64,000 nucleotides of DNA from Lentzea sp. NEAU-D7 (GCF_026242055.1 NZ_JAPJDL010000004.1:248001-312000); one strand, 5' to 3'. Shown: positions 34,232 through 43,508, counted from the stretch's first letter. Numbers and translations: made by a program. The notes: generated from the sequence alone by a model not told the origin.

Positions 34232-34274
34232 CTGGGGGTCAAGGGGTCGCAGGTTCAAATCCTGTCGTCCCGAC
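34232..34274 (+). repeat. tRNA 3'-end-like attachment site
   Basis: GTCGCAGGTTCAAATCCTGT forms a T-stem/loop (GCAGG-TTCAAAT-CCTGT), followed by CGTCCCGAC as an acceptor 3' strand. No matching 5' acceptor strand is seen upstream, so this is only the 3' end of a tRNA. With an integrase gene 116 bp downstream it is best read as an att site. Confidence 0.55.
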
Positions 34275-34278
34275 GCCA

Positions 34279-34321
34279 AGAGGGTTCTCGCAGGTCAGAT
34301 ACTGTGAGAATCCTCTTTTTG
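34279..34321 (+). terminator. Rho-independent terminator
   Basis: 15-bp stem AGAGGGTTCTCGCAG / CTGTGAGAATCCTCT (two G-U pairs), 8-nt loop, then TTTTT. The clearest intrinsic terminator in the window, probably the original one of the tRNA locus. Confidence 0.85.
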
Positions 34322-34389
34322 TGATCTTGCCGAGTTCTGCCGGGTCGAGCACGACGCTCATCGACCCCTTTGCTCGGAGGGCTTTCACA

Positions 34390-35347
34390 ATGCCTCTTCT
34401 GGATCTGAACAAGCTCTCAAACGGCCTCTCCGAGACCTGGACCGGCTATCTGCGTGATTGGGACCGCACGTTGCGATCCGCGAGTCATCCGGAGACCACT
34501 CGCTACAACTACCTCCTCGCCGCCGCGCAGCTAGCGCGCTACCTGGCGGAGTACTCGCCCGACCCGGAGGCCGACGACGCGGCCGACGACCCGTGCGAGT
34601 GACCAAGGCGCACGTCGAGTTCTTCCAGGCTTGGATGATCGAGACCCGGTCGGGTGCCACGGCACTGAACAAGCACAAAGGCCTCCAGCAGTTCTTCAAG
34701 TGGCTGGTGGAGGACGCGGAGGACATCGACCGCTCGCCGATGGACCGGGTGAAGCAGCCCAAGCCGCAGAAGAAGTTGATCGCCGTCATCCGCGACGACG
34801 ACACCAAGAAGGTCCTCGGCACCTGCAAGGGCAAGGACTTCGTGCAGCTTCGCGACGAAGCGATCATCCGGCTCTACTACAACACCGGCGGCCGCTTGTC
34901 GGAGGTCGGCAACCTCAGCCTCGACGACCTCAATCAGGACACCGACTCCGTGCACTACCACGGCAAGGGCAACAAGGACCGCCGTGTCCGGTACGGACCC
35001 AAGAGCGCCCGGGCGATCAGCCGCTACCTTCGGGCCCGTGCGAAGCACAAGGGCGTCGAGCTGCCAGACTGTGGCTCGCCGATCGAGGCATCCGTGCGCT
35101 GACGCCCAACGGCATCAAGATCATGATCAAGCGCCGAGGACTATCCGCTGGACTGAAAGGCGTGCACGCGCATCGGTGGCGGCACAACTTCGCGCACGAG
35201 TGGAAGCGCGCAGGCGGCGATACCGGCGACCTGATGTTGTTGCTCGGATGGACCTCAGAGGACATGCCACGCCACTACGGCGAGAGCGCCGCGGCCGAGC
35301 GGCCCCAGGAGACGCAGCTGCGGATGGGGATCGGTGAACATGTCTGA
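34390..35347 (+). pseudogene. Tyrosine recombinase (integrase), two frameshifts
   Basis: N-terminal part from ATG 34390 (LSETWTGYLRDWDRTLRSA) ends out of frame near 34595. The core-binding and catalytic start continue in a second frame (THVEFFQAWMIETRSG-like, NTGGRLSEVGNLSLDD with catalytic Arg, HGKGNKDRRV with Lys). Near 35080 the frame shifts again; KGVHAHRWRHNFAHEW (HxxR) and LLGWTSEDMPRHY (Tyr) close the protein. All catalytic residues are traceable, but the gene is broken. Confidence 0.8.
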
Positions 35348-36023
35348 CCAGACGCGTGTCCGCCGGATCGTCGAAGTAATCATGGGCACGGTGGTCGGAC
35401 TGACCTTTTTGTTCGGCTTCGGCAACGTGCTGAGTCTGGGGCTCAGGCTTGGCGTGCAGGGATGGATCGCTCCACTGGTTGCCCCTGCGGTCGACCTGTC
35501 CGTAGTGGGGTTGCTGCTCGGGCTGCGCCATACAGCGGCGAACGGAGTAGGTGAAGAGCAACTCAAGCCCGTCCGTCGCCTGCTCATGTTCTGCAGTTTG
35601 GTCACGTTGGCTTTGAACATTGCCGATCCCGTCATCGCAGGGGAGTACGGCAAGGCTGCATTCGATGCGGTCGGGCCCCTGCTGCTCATCGGCTGGTCCG
35701 ACGTGGGGCCGCGGCTGCTACAGGGCATGAACTGTGCTCGGCGCGTTAGCTCGGAGGTTGAGAATCAGCCGGCACCGCTGCCCGTCAAGGCAAGAGTCAG
35801 TGACTCAACCGAGCTGGTAGACACGGTGTCGACGGCTGACGACGAGCTGTTGGAACGTGCGAGGCGTGAGGACATCCGCCATCGTGAGCTCTACCAGCGG
35901 CCGATCTCGTCGGAGGCGTTGCGTCAGCGACTTCGGGTGGGCTCCGCCTGGTCGAGAAGGCTCGTCAACGCCGTTCGCTCCATGGACCGAACAGGCCGTG
36001 CGACAGTGACCTCTTCGGTGTGA
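35340..36023 (+). CDS. DUF2637/SpdB-like membrane protein
   Basis: About 227 residues from ATG 35340 (GGGGA upstream), overlapping the integrase end by 8 nt. Three to four helices: VVGLTFLFGFGNVLSLGLRL, APLVAPAVDLSVVGLLLGL, LVTLALNIADPVIAGEYG, and AFDAVGPLLLIGWSDVGP. The C-terminal region (EALRQRLRVGSAWSRRLVNAV) looks like a helix-turn-helix. DUF2637 proteins occur on actinomycete integrative conjugative elements, with plasmid-spread functions. This appears to be the only intact gene left from such an element here. Confidence 0.7.
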   Translation: MSDQTRVRRIVEVIMGTVVGLTFLFGFGNVLSLGLRLGVQGWIAPLVAPAVDLSVVGLLLGLRHTAANGVGEEQLKPVRRLLMFCSLVTLALNIADPVIAGEYGKAAFDAVGPLLLIGWSDVGPRLLQGMNCARRVSSEVENQPAPLPVKARVSDSTELVDTVSTADDELLERARREDIRHRELYQRPISSEALRQRLRVGSAWSRRLVNAVRSMDRTGRATVTSSV

Positions 36024-36399
36024 ACGGATCCTGTCGAGTATCAAGCAGTTGCACTGGTCTCAGTACGACGGTCTTGAGCTGCATGAACAACCGTATCGAG
36101 TCTCGATGATTTCCGGGCGTCTCGGTAGGGATCGCGCGTCTCAGCTACCGGATTTACTGCCAGTCTAGATTCAACGGGGCGCTTAGGCAGTGGGCCGATT
36201 GGTTCAATGCGCGATCCAGGCTGAGCACAGCGCTCGCCTGGATCGCGCGGCCACGTCCCGATCTTGGATCGAGCCCGCCGAGTGCCCAGATCGGGTCGGC
36301 GTCGCGGGGGTGCATGTCCTCGTCAAAGGCACGCTCGAGCAGCCGTTTCTGGACACCAGAGTGGACATGACGAGGGCATTCTGAAATTTCGCGAGCAAC
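36024..36399. other. Gene debris, unidentified
   Basis: A minus-strand frame (about 36160-36380) reads VQKRLLERAFDEDMHPRDAD and later GGLDPRSGRGRAIQAS, coding-like but without recognised family, start or stop context. Confidence 0.3.
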
Positions 36400-36740
36400 C
36401 CGGCCCGCTCGGACACCACCAACCAGCGAGGCCGAGATCGACGAGCAGTTCGCCGTGAACTTCCGCGCCCGCTGGACTGCCACGAATGCACAGGCGGCCC
36501 TTGTGCGACGGGGAGGTGGAGGCGCGATCGTGAACACGTCGAGCATCGGCAGCCGCCGCGCCAACCCCCGGTCCTGCCCACCTACGGCGCCATGAGGCGC
36601 GATCTCAACAGCCTCATCGAGAGCGCCGCCGTTAAGTGGGCGTGGCCGAACTGCGCGTGGTGGCCGAGGTGACGGCCTGGCTGCTCAGCGACGGGGCATC
36701 GATGGTGATCGGGGCAATTATGCCCGTGGACGGGGAGCGG
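36400..36740 (+). pseudogene. Short-chain dehydrogenase remnant
   Basis: Pieces of an SDR in different frames: EIDEQFAVNFRARWTATNAQ, GGGAIVNTSSIGSRRANP, LPTYGAMRRDLNSLIESAAV (Tyr of the YxxxK site, with Lys replaced by Arg), and VTAWLLSDGASMVIGAIMPV. The N-terminal nucleotide-binding domain and the segment before the last piece are missing. Confidence 0.7.
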
Positions 36741-36759
36741 GCGCGTAGCGTTGTGTGCC

Positions 36760-37161
36760 GTGAACGATCGTTCGGACGTGCCGGGCCGGGTGCTGGACGA
36801 GGTGCGGGCCATCTGCGCTGCGCTGCCGGAGGCCACCGAGCAAGCGGCGTGGGTGGGCGTGCGGTGGAGCGTCCGCAACCGCAGCTTCGTGCACGTCTTC
36901 ATGGCGCATCCCGGTGAGACCGGGGCGTACAGCCGGGCCGTCGAACTCACCGAACCAACAGTGATCATGACGTTCCGCGCCCAGCCCGAGGAGTTCGACG
37001 CCTTGGCCGGAGCCGGGGAGCCGTTCTTCCGGGCGGCGTGGGGCAAGGACGTGGTCGGGCTGAAGGTGCTGCCGGACGTGGATTGGGACGAGGTGCGGGA
37101 GTTGCTGACTGAGAGCTACCGCGTGCTGGCGCCGGCGAAGCTCGTGAAGCTGCTCGGTTGA
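36760..37161 (+). CDS. MmcQ/YjbR-family protein
   Basis: 133 residues from GTG 36760 (TTG 36751 possible). CyaY-like/MmcQ fold: VLDEVRAICAALPEATEQAA, WVGVRWSVRNRSFVHVFM, VIMTFRAQPEEFDALAGAGE, DVDWDEVRELLTESYRVLAP. Members are small putative DNA-binding or ligand-binding proteins; no clear activity. Intact between pieces of broken genes. Confidence 0.8.
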   Translation: MNDRSDVPGRVLDEVRAICAALPEATEQAAWVGVRWSVRNRSFVHVFMAHPGETGAYSRAVELTEPTVIMTFRAQPEEFDALAGAGEPFFRAAWGKDVVGLKVLPDVDWDEVRELLTESYRVLAPAKLVKLLG

Positions 37162-37741
37162 GCGGTCAGGGCTCGCGGGTGCTGGGGACTGCGGACCACG
37201 TCCGCTCGTGGCGATTGGCGGTGATCTCGGCGAATGCCTGGTTCACGGCGGCGGCGGACGGTTGCTTGCGCGGGTGGTTCCTGGTCGGCAGGGCGGACAT
37301 CGCGGAGGCGAGCGACTTGAACGCCACGTATTCCTTGGGCCTGTCGGACGTCCAGGGAATGGTCAGAGGTCCGTTCGTCGTCGCGAGTACTCGGCGGCTT
37401 GATCAACGAGTACGAACCCGCGGTGGCCTAAGGCAGGTCAGACCCGCTGAGCCTAGTTTTGCACCACACAGGCTCACGAATCGCCGCCGCGATGAACGAC
37501 CGCAGCTCGGCCGGCTGCGGCGCTTGTCGCGAGTTGGCGTGATGCTGCTGCCACCTGTATTCGATGTCTTCGCCACGTTCGTGGAATTCGGAGTACGGAC
37601 CGAACTCGACGAATGGCCACGCGGCATTCAATCGCGGGTCGAACGCACCGCTCAACCAGTATGGGCCGCGCTGGGCACATTTCCGCCGCGCCGGCGCAAG
37701 TGTGGCCAGCCTAAGATGATTCACACCGTGCCGGAGGTGGG
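37162..37741. other. Gene debris
   Basis: Minus strand 37164-37345 reads RPKEYVAFKSLASAMSALPT then NHPRKQPSAAVNQAFAE, a coding-like tail without a start. Minus strand 37430-37680 reads FDPRLNAAWPFVEFGPYSEF and LRSFIAAAIREPV. Plus strand 37675-37760 reads QPKMIHTVPEVGYRIDP, the end of an OmpR-type DNA-binding domain. None is complete. Confidence 0.45.
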
Positions 37742-38023
37742 CTATCGCATCGATCCTTGAACCGCGAGCAATCCGAGAGCCTGCGCCTTCAGCACCGCAG
37801 AGACCTTGTCCGTCGTGCGCAGCTTCGCGTAGATGTGCTCGAGGTGCTTCTGCACGGTCCGCGGCGAGATCAACAGCCGGTGGCCGACCGCACCAGCCGT
37901 CAACCCATCGGCGATCAGTCCAAGCACCGTCAGCTCGCGGGCGGTGAGACCGCCGTCGTTCTCCGATGGCGCACGCGGCGTATACCGCTCCAACGCCGCG
38001 CTGGAGTCGGGCCTGGCGCTCAC
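37742..38023 (-). pseudogene. LuxR-type helix-turn-helix fragment
   Basis: About 93 codons: GLTARELTVLGLIADGLTAG, AVGHRLLISPRTVQKHLEHI, YAKLRTTDKVSAVLKAQALG is a complete LuxR C-terminal DNA-binding domain, but no receiver or sensor domain precedes it. An in-frame start exists at 38023, so a small stand-alone HTH protein cannot be excluded. Confidence 0.55.
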
Positions 38024-38440
38024 TCTGTGGGTCGTCGCGTTCGGTGTGGCCTTCCGCTGGTGGCCCGGATCGCTTCATTCCGCGTGTCCAGCCTGCTGGC
38101 GCTCGGCTAGTTCCTCGTGACAGCGCAACTCCTTTTGTTCGGCCGCAACTACATCGCCTGGGTGGTCCTGCTGGGTCCTGGGCGCGGGCCTCACCCACAC
38201 AGCGCCGGACGAGTGGGCCACCGACATCAACGCGTTGCTCAACACCTCTGCGGAGGTGGCGGCGGCGCTCGGCATCTCGGTTTTCGGTGACCTCCTACCC
38301 CCGTCGTGGCGGTTCAGGGTGGTCCTGGGGAGCGGTTTCCGGGGCTTGCGGTGGTCGCGGTGGCGTTGACGGTCACGTCGTTCGTCGCTGCCATCGCGCA
38401 ACGCCATGACCGAGGTCTGCAACGAGTTCTGGTGACGCCA
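38015..38440 (+). pseudogene. Possible transporter or membrane-protein remnant
   Basis: Frameshifted pieces: LALTLWVVAFGVAFRWWPGS, then GAGLTHTAPDEWATDINALL, NTSAEVAAALGISVFGDLL and VAVALTVTSFVAAIAQRHDR. The last three resemble the end of an MFS-type exporter. Weak. Confidence 0.4.
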
Positions 38441-38447
38441 GGGGGTG

Positions 38448-40880
38448 TCAGCCGGGGTGCGGGGCGGACGGAATTGCGGGGGCGGGAGGCGGCAGGACCG
38501 CGGCAGGGGAGGGCGGCTTCGGTGGAGAAGTCGTCGTGGGAGGCAGGACGGGGCCGCTGCTGACGGAGAGCGTCACCGGTGCGCCTCGCAGGGAGAAGCC
38601 CCGCAGTGACTGAGCGACCACGGCGCCTCGGGGCTTCGGTGAGCTGATGGATACGGTCCTCACCTGGTAACCCGCGTCGCGCAGCATCGCCGACGCCTTG
38701 CTGATCTCCGAGCCGACGACGTCCGGCACCGTCAGTCCGGGATCGCCGCGGAGGTAGCGTTCCTCCACCTGCGGCAGGGGCTTCTCCGGCAGGTCGGCGT
38801 GCACCTTCACCATCGTGTCGAACCAGGTGGCCGCCGGCACGGTGCCGCCGTAGATGTTGCCCTCGGAGCACAGTCGCGGCGGTCCGCCGCCAATGCAGAT
38901 GCCTTTCGGTGAGGTGCTGTCGTTGAACACCTGGACGGCGGCGGCGTAGTCGGGGGTGGCTCCCAGGTACGCCGCGGACTTGTACTCCTCGGTGGTCCCG
39001 GTCTTGCCCATCATCGGGCGCTTCCACCCTGCTTTGCGCGCTGCCTGTGCCGAGCTGCCGATGCCTTTGCTGTCGTCGCCCAGGCCGACGGCGAGTGCGT
39101 CGGCCAGCGGTTCCGGGACCGCCTGCTCGCACGGAGGTCGTTTCAGCTCAACGGGTTTGCCGTCCCGATCGAGCACCCGCCGGATCGGGGTGGGTTTGCA
39201 CCAGGTGCCGCCGCTCATGATCGTGGCAGCGACGTTCGCGAGTTCGAGGGTGCTCGACGGTGCGGGGCCCAGGGTGAAGGAGGCGTTGGCGTTGGCGGCG
39301 TAGTACTGCTTTTGAGAAACCCGCAGGTCCTTGGGGCCCTTCGTGGTGGGCGGTACTCCGGCGATGTTCGTGGCCATCGTCTTGCGCATGCCGAGCCGGG
39401 ACGCCATGTCCACCACGGCATCCATACCGGTCTTCTCCTCCAGCATGACGAACGCCGTGTTGGGTGACGTCGCGAGCGCTTGCCGCAGTGGCATTTGTGG
39501 CGGGTAGCGGTCGTTGTGGTTGGACAGGCAGTACCAGTAGGTGTTCGGTTCACCCGTGGCGGGACAGGAGGCGGCTCCGCCCTTGAAGACCTTCGAGGTG
39601 TAGGAGTTGGGGGAGGGGATCACCGTGTCGATGCCGATTCCCTTCTGCAGGGCGGCGGCCGCGGTGAAGATCTTGTACACCGAGCCGGTGCCGAACTTGT
39701 TCTCCACTCCGCTGGGCAGGTCGAACTGCGTCTGGAACTCCTCCTTCTTGAGGCCGTAGTCGCGGTTGGCCACCAGCGCCACGACCTCGTGGGCGTCCTT
39801 TCCCGGACGGACGACGGCCATCGTGTTCGCCACGCCCGGCGTGTTCTTGGGCGCCTGGGCCTCGACCGCCTGCTTCGCGTGCTCGGTGATCTTCGGGTCC
39901 AGTGTGGTCTCCACCCGGTAGCCGCCGATCTTCAGCTCCTCCAGGCTGAAACCGGCCTCGGTCAGGTACTCCACCAGGAACGAGCAGAAGAACCCGTACG
40001 ACGGTCCCGCCCCGACACAACCTGTCCGCAGCGGGCGAACCGGCTCGTGCAGGCCGAGCGGAGCGGCCTTGTGGCGATCCGCCACGTCCCTGCTCAACTT
40101 CTCGCCGGCGACCATCGCGTCGATCACGAGGTTCCTGCGCTGCAACGCCTTGTCCGGCCGTGCCTCCGGATCCAGCGCGGTCGGGCTGTTCACCATCCCC
40201 GCGAGCATTGCGGCCTGAGGGACGGTCAGCTTGTCCGGTGTCGTGCCGAAGTAGGCCTGCGAGGCGGCGGCGACACCGAAGATCGTCGAACCGAACGGCA
40301 CGAGATCGAGATAGCGCCCGAGGATCTCGTCCTTGCTCAGCGCCGTCTCGATGCCCACCGCGATGCGCGCCTCCCGCAGCTTGCGAGTGAGGCTTTGCTC
40401 CTGAGCGGCGTGTTGCGCGTCCCTGTCAGTACGCGCCAGCACGTGTACCAGGTAGTTCTTGACGTACTGCTGGGTCAGCGTGGACGCTCCCTGTTCCACC
40501 GAGCCGCTCGCGTTGTTGCGAGCCGCGGCGCGCAACGTGGCCAGACCGTCGACGCCGTGGTGGTCGTAGAAGCGATGATCCTCGATCGCGAGCAACGCGT
40601 CCTTCATGGGCTGGGAGATCTTGTCCGGCGGAGTCCGCACCCGGTACTGGTCGTACAGGTACGCGATCGGTGTCCCATGCTTGTCCGTCACCGTCGTCAT
40701 CAACGGCGGCTCCGTGGCCAGTATCATCGCCAGAGTGGAATCCACCTGATCGCTGAGCTTGTTGGACAACGCCCCCATCGTCGCCGTGGCCGGAAAGAGC
40801 AGCCCGGCGAGCAGCACACCGGCGAGCAGGCAAAGCCCGGCCAGTTTGCCGACACAGGGCACGATCCGCTTGCGATCCAC
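38448..40880 (-). CDS. Bifunctional class A penicillin-binding protein with PASTA domain (copy 2)
   Basis: About 810 residues from GTG 40880, which has GAGGGGAG 7 nt upstream; TTG 40901 is the alternative. N-terminal anchor (LAGLCLLAGVLLAGLLF). GT51 domain with EDHRFYDHHGVDGL and GASTLTQQYVKNYL; transpeptidase with SVYK, SPN and KTGTTEEYKSA. A single PASTA domain follows (about 715-776: LTVPDVVGSEISKASAMLRD), then a Pro-rich tail. PASTA domains bind muropeptides or beta-lactams. Close paralogue of the PBP at 17616, which lacks PASTA. Confidence 0.93.
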   Translation of the reverse strand: MDRKRIVPCVGKLAGLCLLAGVLLAGLLFPATATMGALSNKLSDQVDSTLAMILATEPPLMTTVTDKHGTPIAYLYDQYRVRTPPDKISQPMKDALLAIEDHRFYDHHGVDGLATLRAAARNNASGSVEQGASTLTQQYVKNYLVHVLARTDRDAQHAAQEQSLTRKLREARIAVGIETALSKDEILGRYLDLVPFGSTIFGVAAASQAYFGTTPDKLTVPQAAMLAGMVNSPTALDPEARPDKALQRRNLVIDAMVAGEKLSRDVADRHKAAPLGLHEPVRPLRTGCVGAGPSYGFFCSFLVEYLTEAGFSLEELKIGGYRVETTLDPKITEHAKQAVEAQAPKNTPGVANTMAVVRPGKDAHEVVALVANRDYGLKKEEFQTQFDLPSGVENKFGTGSVYKIFTAAAALQKGIGIDTVIPSPNSYTSKVFKGGAASCPATGEPNTYWYCLSNHNDRYPPQMPLRQALATSPNTAFVMLEEKTGMDAVVDMASRLGMRKTMATNIAGVPPTTKGPKDLRVSQKQYYAANANASFTLGPAPSSTLELANVAATIMSGGTWCKPTPIRRVLDRDGKPVELKRPPCEQAVPEPLADALAVGLGDDSKGIGSSAQAARKAGWKRPMMGKTGTTEEYKSAAYLGATPDYAAAVQVFNDSTSPKGICIGGGPPRLCSEGNIYGGTVPAATWFDTMVKVHADLPEKPLPQVEERYLRGDPGLTVPDVVGSEISKASAMLRDAGYQVRTVSISSPKPRGAVVAQSLRGFSLRGAPVTLSVSSGPVLPPTTTSPPKPPSPAAVLPPPAPAIPSAPHPG

Positions 40881-41583
40881 AGATGGACTCCCCTCGGTCA
40901 ATGCGGCTTCCGCCGGTTACCCGCCGAATCTGCTTTCAGGCGACCTCATCGAATGAAACCGACGCCGGGGATTCGTTACCCAGGGTGCTGAGTGGGGACC
41001 TTCTCACTCTCTCGTGTTACCAGATTCGAGTCTGAATTCTCCGCGGGCTGACTGTCGAAAACTGGTGCGAGGAAAACCGCCGCGTGCACAACGGTGCTCG
41101 GGCGTGCCGGGAGCAGTCGGCGCGCCTGCGTGTTCTTGTGCTGGTCGGCCACCGCGCGCCCACGTTCGGCTCCTCGCTGCATGAACTCCGCGCACAACGC
41201 CATCTCTGCCAACCTGGTCTAGTCGCACAGATCGTCCGCATCGGACGTGGGTCTCAGCCCTGTGTGCGGCCTGTGGCTGAGTCCTCCGGCACGGCGCGAC
41301 GGGCGTGAGGTCGTCTCGGGCGAAGCATGCGTGCGGACACATTCACCCGATGGCGGGGTGCGAACGAGATGCCTGCTTCTTTGGCCTGGTCATCCGGCGA
41401 AACAAAACTAAATGGCGAAAAGAAGGCGCCACTCGAAGGTGTGATCTGAAGTGGGATCGTCACGCCAGAGCGCGATTGACGATTTGGTGACTCATGACCG
41501 TTTGGATACGGTCTTGCCGGACTTGAGGAACGTGTGCAACGCCGACACGTTCCTTTCTGAACGATTCAACAGAGGAGATTTTC
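40881..41583. other. Long intergenic region
   Basis: About 700 bp between divergent genes. Several overlapping ORFs of 60-110 codons on both strands have no start signals or family. Presumably holds the promoters of the PBP and the rodlin-like gene; none recognised. Confidence 0.45.
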
Positions 41584-41820
41584 GTGCTGAAGAAGGCAGG
41601 CGCGGCCGTCGCTATCGCGGGCGCTTTTCTCGGTTTCGGTTCCACCGCGATGGCTGACGCCCCCGAGCTGGACATGTCGCACCAGGTCGGCGGTGTCAAC
41701 CTGGACGACTCCGAGGTGCTCAGCGACCTGAACGCCTGCTTCATCGACGTCAACGTCATCGCGGTGCCGGTGCTGTCGGACAACGACAGCGGCCTGTGCG
41801 CCAACCCCGACGACAAGTGA
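41584..41820 (+). CDS. Rodlin-like small secreted protein (copy 1)
   Basis: 78 residues, GTG 41584 after GAGGAG. Signal peptide MLKKAGAAVAIAGAFLGFGS ending TAMA-DA. Mature part has two Cys enclosing a hydrophobic stretch: ACFIDVNVIAVPVLSDNDSG then LCAN. The MLKKA start, the VxLV-type strand and the two-Cys segment resemble Streptomyces rodlins, which assemble into rodlets on aerial hyphae, but it is much shorter. Tandem with a related gene 130 bp downstream. Confidence 0.6.
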   Translation: MLKKAGAAVAIAGAFLGFGSTAMADAPELDMSHQVGGVNLDDSEVLSDLNACFIDVNVIAVPVLSDNDSGLCANPDDK

Positions 41821-41862
41821 CGTGAGGCGGCGCGCGTTGCGACGGCGCCGTCCGCAGACCGG

Positions 41863-41898
41863 GGAACGGAGTCTGGCAGGGGTGCCTGGCTCCGTTCC
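41863..41898 (+). terminator. Hairpin terminator between rodlin-like genes
   Basis: GGAACGGAG / CTCCGTTCC with an inner stem GGCA-GGGG-TGCC, 43 bp after the stop. The two genes are therefore probably separate transcripts. Confidence 0.65.
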
Positions 41899-41949
41899 TC
41901 CTTCGTAGCACGCACGGACCGGCCGAAGGGTTCGCAAGGAGAAATCATC

Positions 41950-42351
41950 ATGCTGAAGAAGGCTTTTGCCGCGGCTGCTGTGGGCGCGGGTTTTCTGATG
42001 ATGGGCACGCCCGCGTTCGCGGCGCAGGGCGGCGCGATGGACGACGTGACCGACCTCGCCTCGAAGTATGACCACGACCACCAGGTGAGTCTGGTCAACA
42101 TGGAGAACGCCGAACTGCTCAGTGACACCAACGTCTGCCACGTCGACGTGAACGTCATCGCGGTGCCAGCCTTCTCCGACAACGACGGCGAACGCTGCGT
42201 GGGCCTCGACATCGACGGTGAGCACTCCCACGGGGAACCACTCGGAACACTGACCCGCGCCACAGCACGTCACGCCGTCGGCGCACTGACTCCTGATCAT
42301 CAAGAGCTGTGGCGGATCGCCACCAACGCGATGTCGTCCGTCGCTGGTTGA
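41950..42351 (+). CDS. Rodlin-like secreted protein (copy 2), extended C-terminus
   Basis: 133 residues, ATG 41950 after AAGGAG. Signal peptide MLKKAFAAAAVGAGFLMMGT with cleavage near AFA-AQ. Contains HQVSLVNMENAELLSDTN and VCHVDVNVIAVPAFSDNDGE, then RCVG, matching copy 1 (conserved Cys pair). Unlike copy 1 it runs on about 50 residues (LTRATARHAVGALTPDHQEL) and overlaps the 3' end of the convergent phosphatase gene by 52 bp. The extension may result from loss of the original stop. Confidence 0.6.
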   Translation: MLKKAFAAAAVGAGFLMMGTPAFAAQGGAMDDVTDLASKYDHDHQVSLVNMENAELLSDTNVCHVDVNVIAVPAFSDNDGERCVGLDIDGEHSHGEPLGTLTRATARHAVGALTPDHQELWRIATNAMSSVAG

Positions 42352-43508
42352 TCGCCGACCATGGTGGCCATGACCTCGATGCACGCCGCCTCCGGGCCCA
42401 TCGGCAGGACGGCCCGCCGTAGCCGCTCCAGACCAGCGTCGAGGTCCTGCCCCCGGCGTTCCACCAGACCGTCGGTGTACAGGACGATCAGAGAGCCTGG
42501 CGGCACGTCGACGTCAGTGCATCGGCGGCCCGTGCTGCCGAGGTTGAACCCGATGGGCGGGCCGACGTGGACGGCGATGAAACCGGACTCGTCTCCTGGA
42601 GCCGCGAGCACTGGGGGCAGGTGTCCGGCCACGGCGAGGCGCATGCGGTGGGTCGCCGTATCGATGACGGCGTAGGCGACGGTGGCCATGGTGCCGGTCT
42701 CGAAGTAACTGGCCTTCCGATCGAGTTTGCTCAGCACCGCCGCTGGATCGGAGTAGTCCAGCGCGTAGGCGCGCGACGCGCTTCTCAGCCGCCCCATGAC
42801 GACGGCGGCCTTCAGACCGTTACCGGCGACGTCGCCGATCACCACGCCGATGCGCTCACCGGGCAGTTCGAACACGTCGTACCAGTCGCCGCCGACGCCG
42901 CTGTCCGCACCGGCGACGTAGCGGGCCGCGAATTCCCAGCCCTCGGTGCTCGGCAGTCGGCCCGGCAGCAGGCTCTCCTGCAGCAACGCGGCCGCGGCAC
43001 GTTCAGCACGCGTGCGGTCCACGTAGACCGCTACCGCGAGACGATCGGCGATCAGTTGCAGCGCCTCGATCTCCTCGTCGGTGAACCGGCGTGCCGCGGC
43101 ACTGCCGACGTGGAGGACCCCGATCAGGTCGCCCTCTCCTATCATCGGCACGCCCAGCAGCACTCGTAGGCCGTGCTCCCACAGCAGCGGGTTGACCACA
43201 GTGGACTCGTCGACGCGCTCGAGCTGCAACGGTTCCCGCGACCGGGCCACGCGGCCGGCGAAACCCTTGCCGACCGGCACGCGCACTCCCTGGAAGACCT
43301 CCTCTTCCAGGCCCGAGGCAGCCCTCGCCACCAGCTGCGTGCCGCTGCGATCCATCAGCAGGACTGTCACGGTGTCGACCGTGAGCAGCTCACGAGTTCG
43401 TTCCAGCAACACTTCCAGGAGCTTGTCCAGATCAAGCTCCCTGAGCGACGCGTCCGTGACGGCGTTGAGGGCCTGCAGACGGATCACCGAGCCCTCGGCC
43501 TCAGCCAT
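42300..43508 (-). CDS. GAF-PP2C (SpoIIE/RsbU-type) phosphatase
   Basis: 402 residues from ATG 43508 with GGGAGG. GAF domain about 8-165 (LDKLLEVLLERTRELLTVDT, VPVGKGFAGRVARSREPLQL, VPMIGEGDLIGVLHVGS). PP2C phosphatase about 195-402 with metal-binding motifs SGVGGDWYDVFE, VIGDVAGNGLKAA, VLYTDGLVERRG and TDDIALVAI. Such enzymes dephosphorylate STAS anti-anti-sigma factors in response to signals sensed by GAF. The window's STAS protein (11859) lacks the usual acceptor Ser, so its substrate is probably elsewhere. Confidence 0.9.
   Translation of the reverse strand: MAEAEGSVIRLQALNAVTDASLRELDLDKLLEVLLERTRELLTVDTVTVLLMDRSGTQLVARAASGLEEEVFQGVRVPVGKGFAGRVARSREPLQLERVDESTVVNPLLWEHGLRVLLGVPMIGEGDLIGVLHVGSAAARRFTDEEIEALQLIADRLAVAVYVDRTRAERAAAALLQESLLPGRLPSTEGWEFAARYVAGADSGVGGDWYDVFELPGERIGVVIGDVAGNGLKAAVVMGRLRSASRAYALDYSDPAAVLSKLDRKASYFETGTMATVAYAVIDTATHRMRLAVAGHLPPVLAAPGDESGFIAVHVGPPIGFNLGSTGRRCTDVDVPPGSLIVLYTDGLVERRGQDLDAGLERLRRAVLPMGPEAACIEVMATMVGDQPATDDIALVAIRHSS

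Noticed and set aside
34160-34274. Complete tRNA gene
   Set aside because: T-arm and 3' acceptor strand are present but no matching 5' acceptor, D-arm or anticodon arm.
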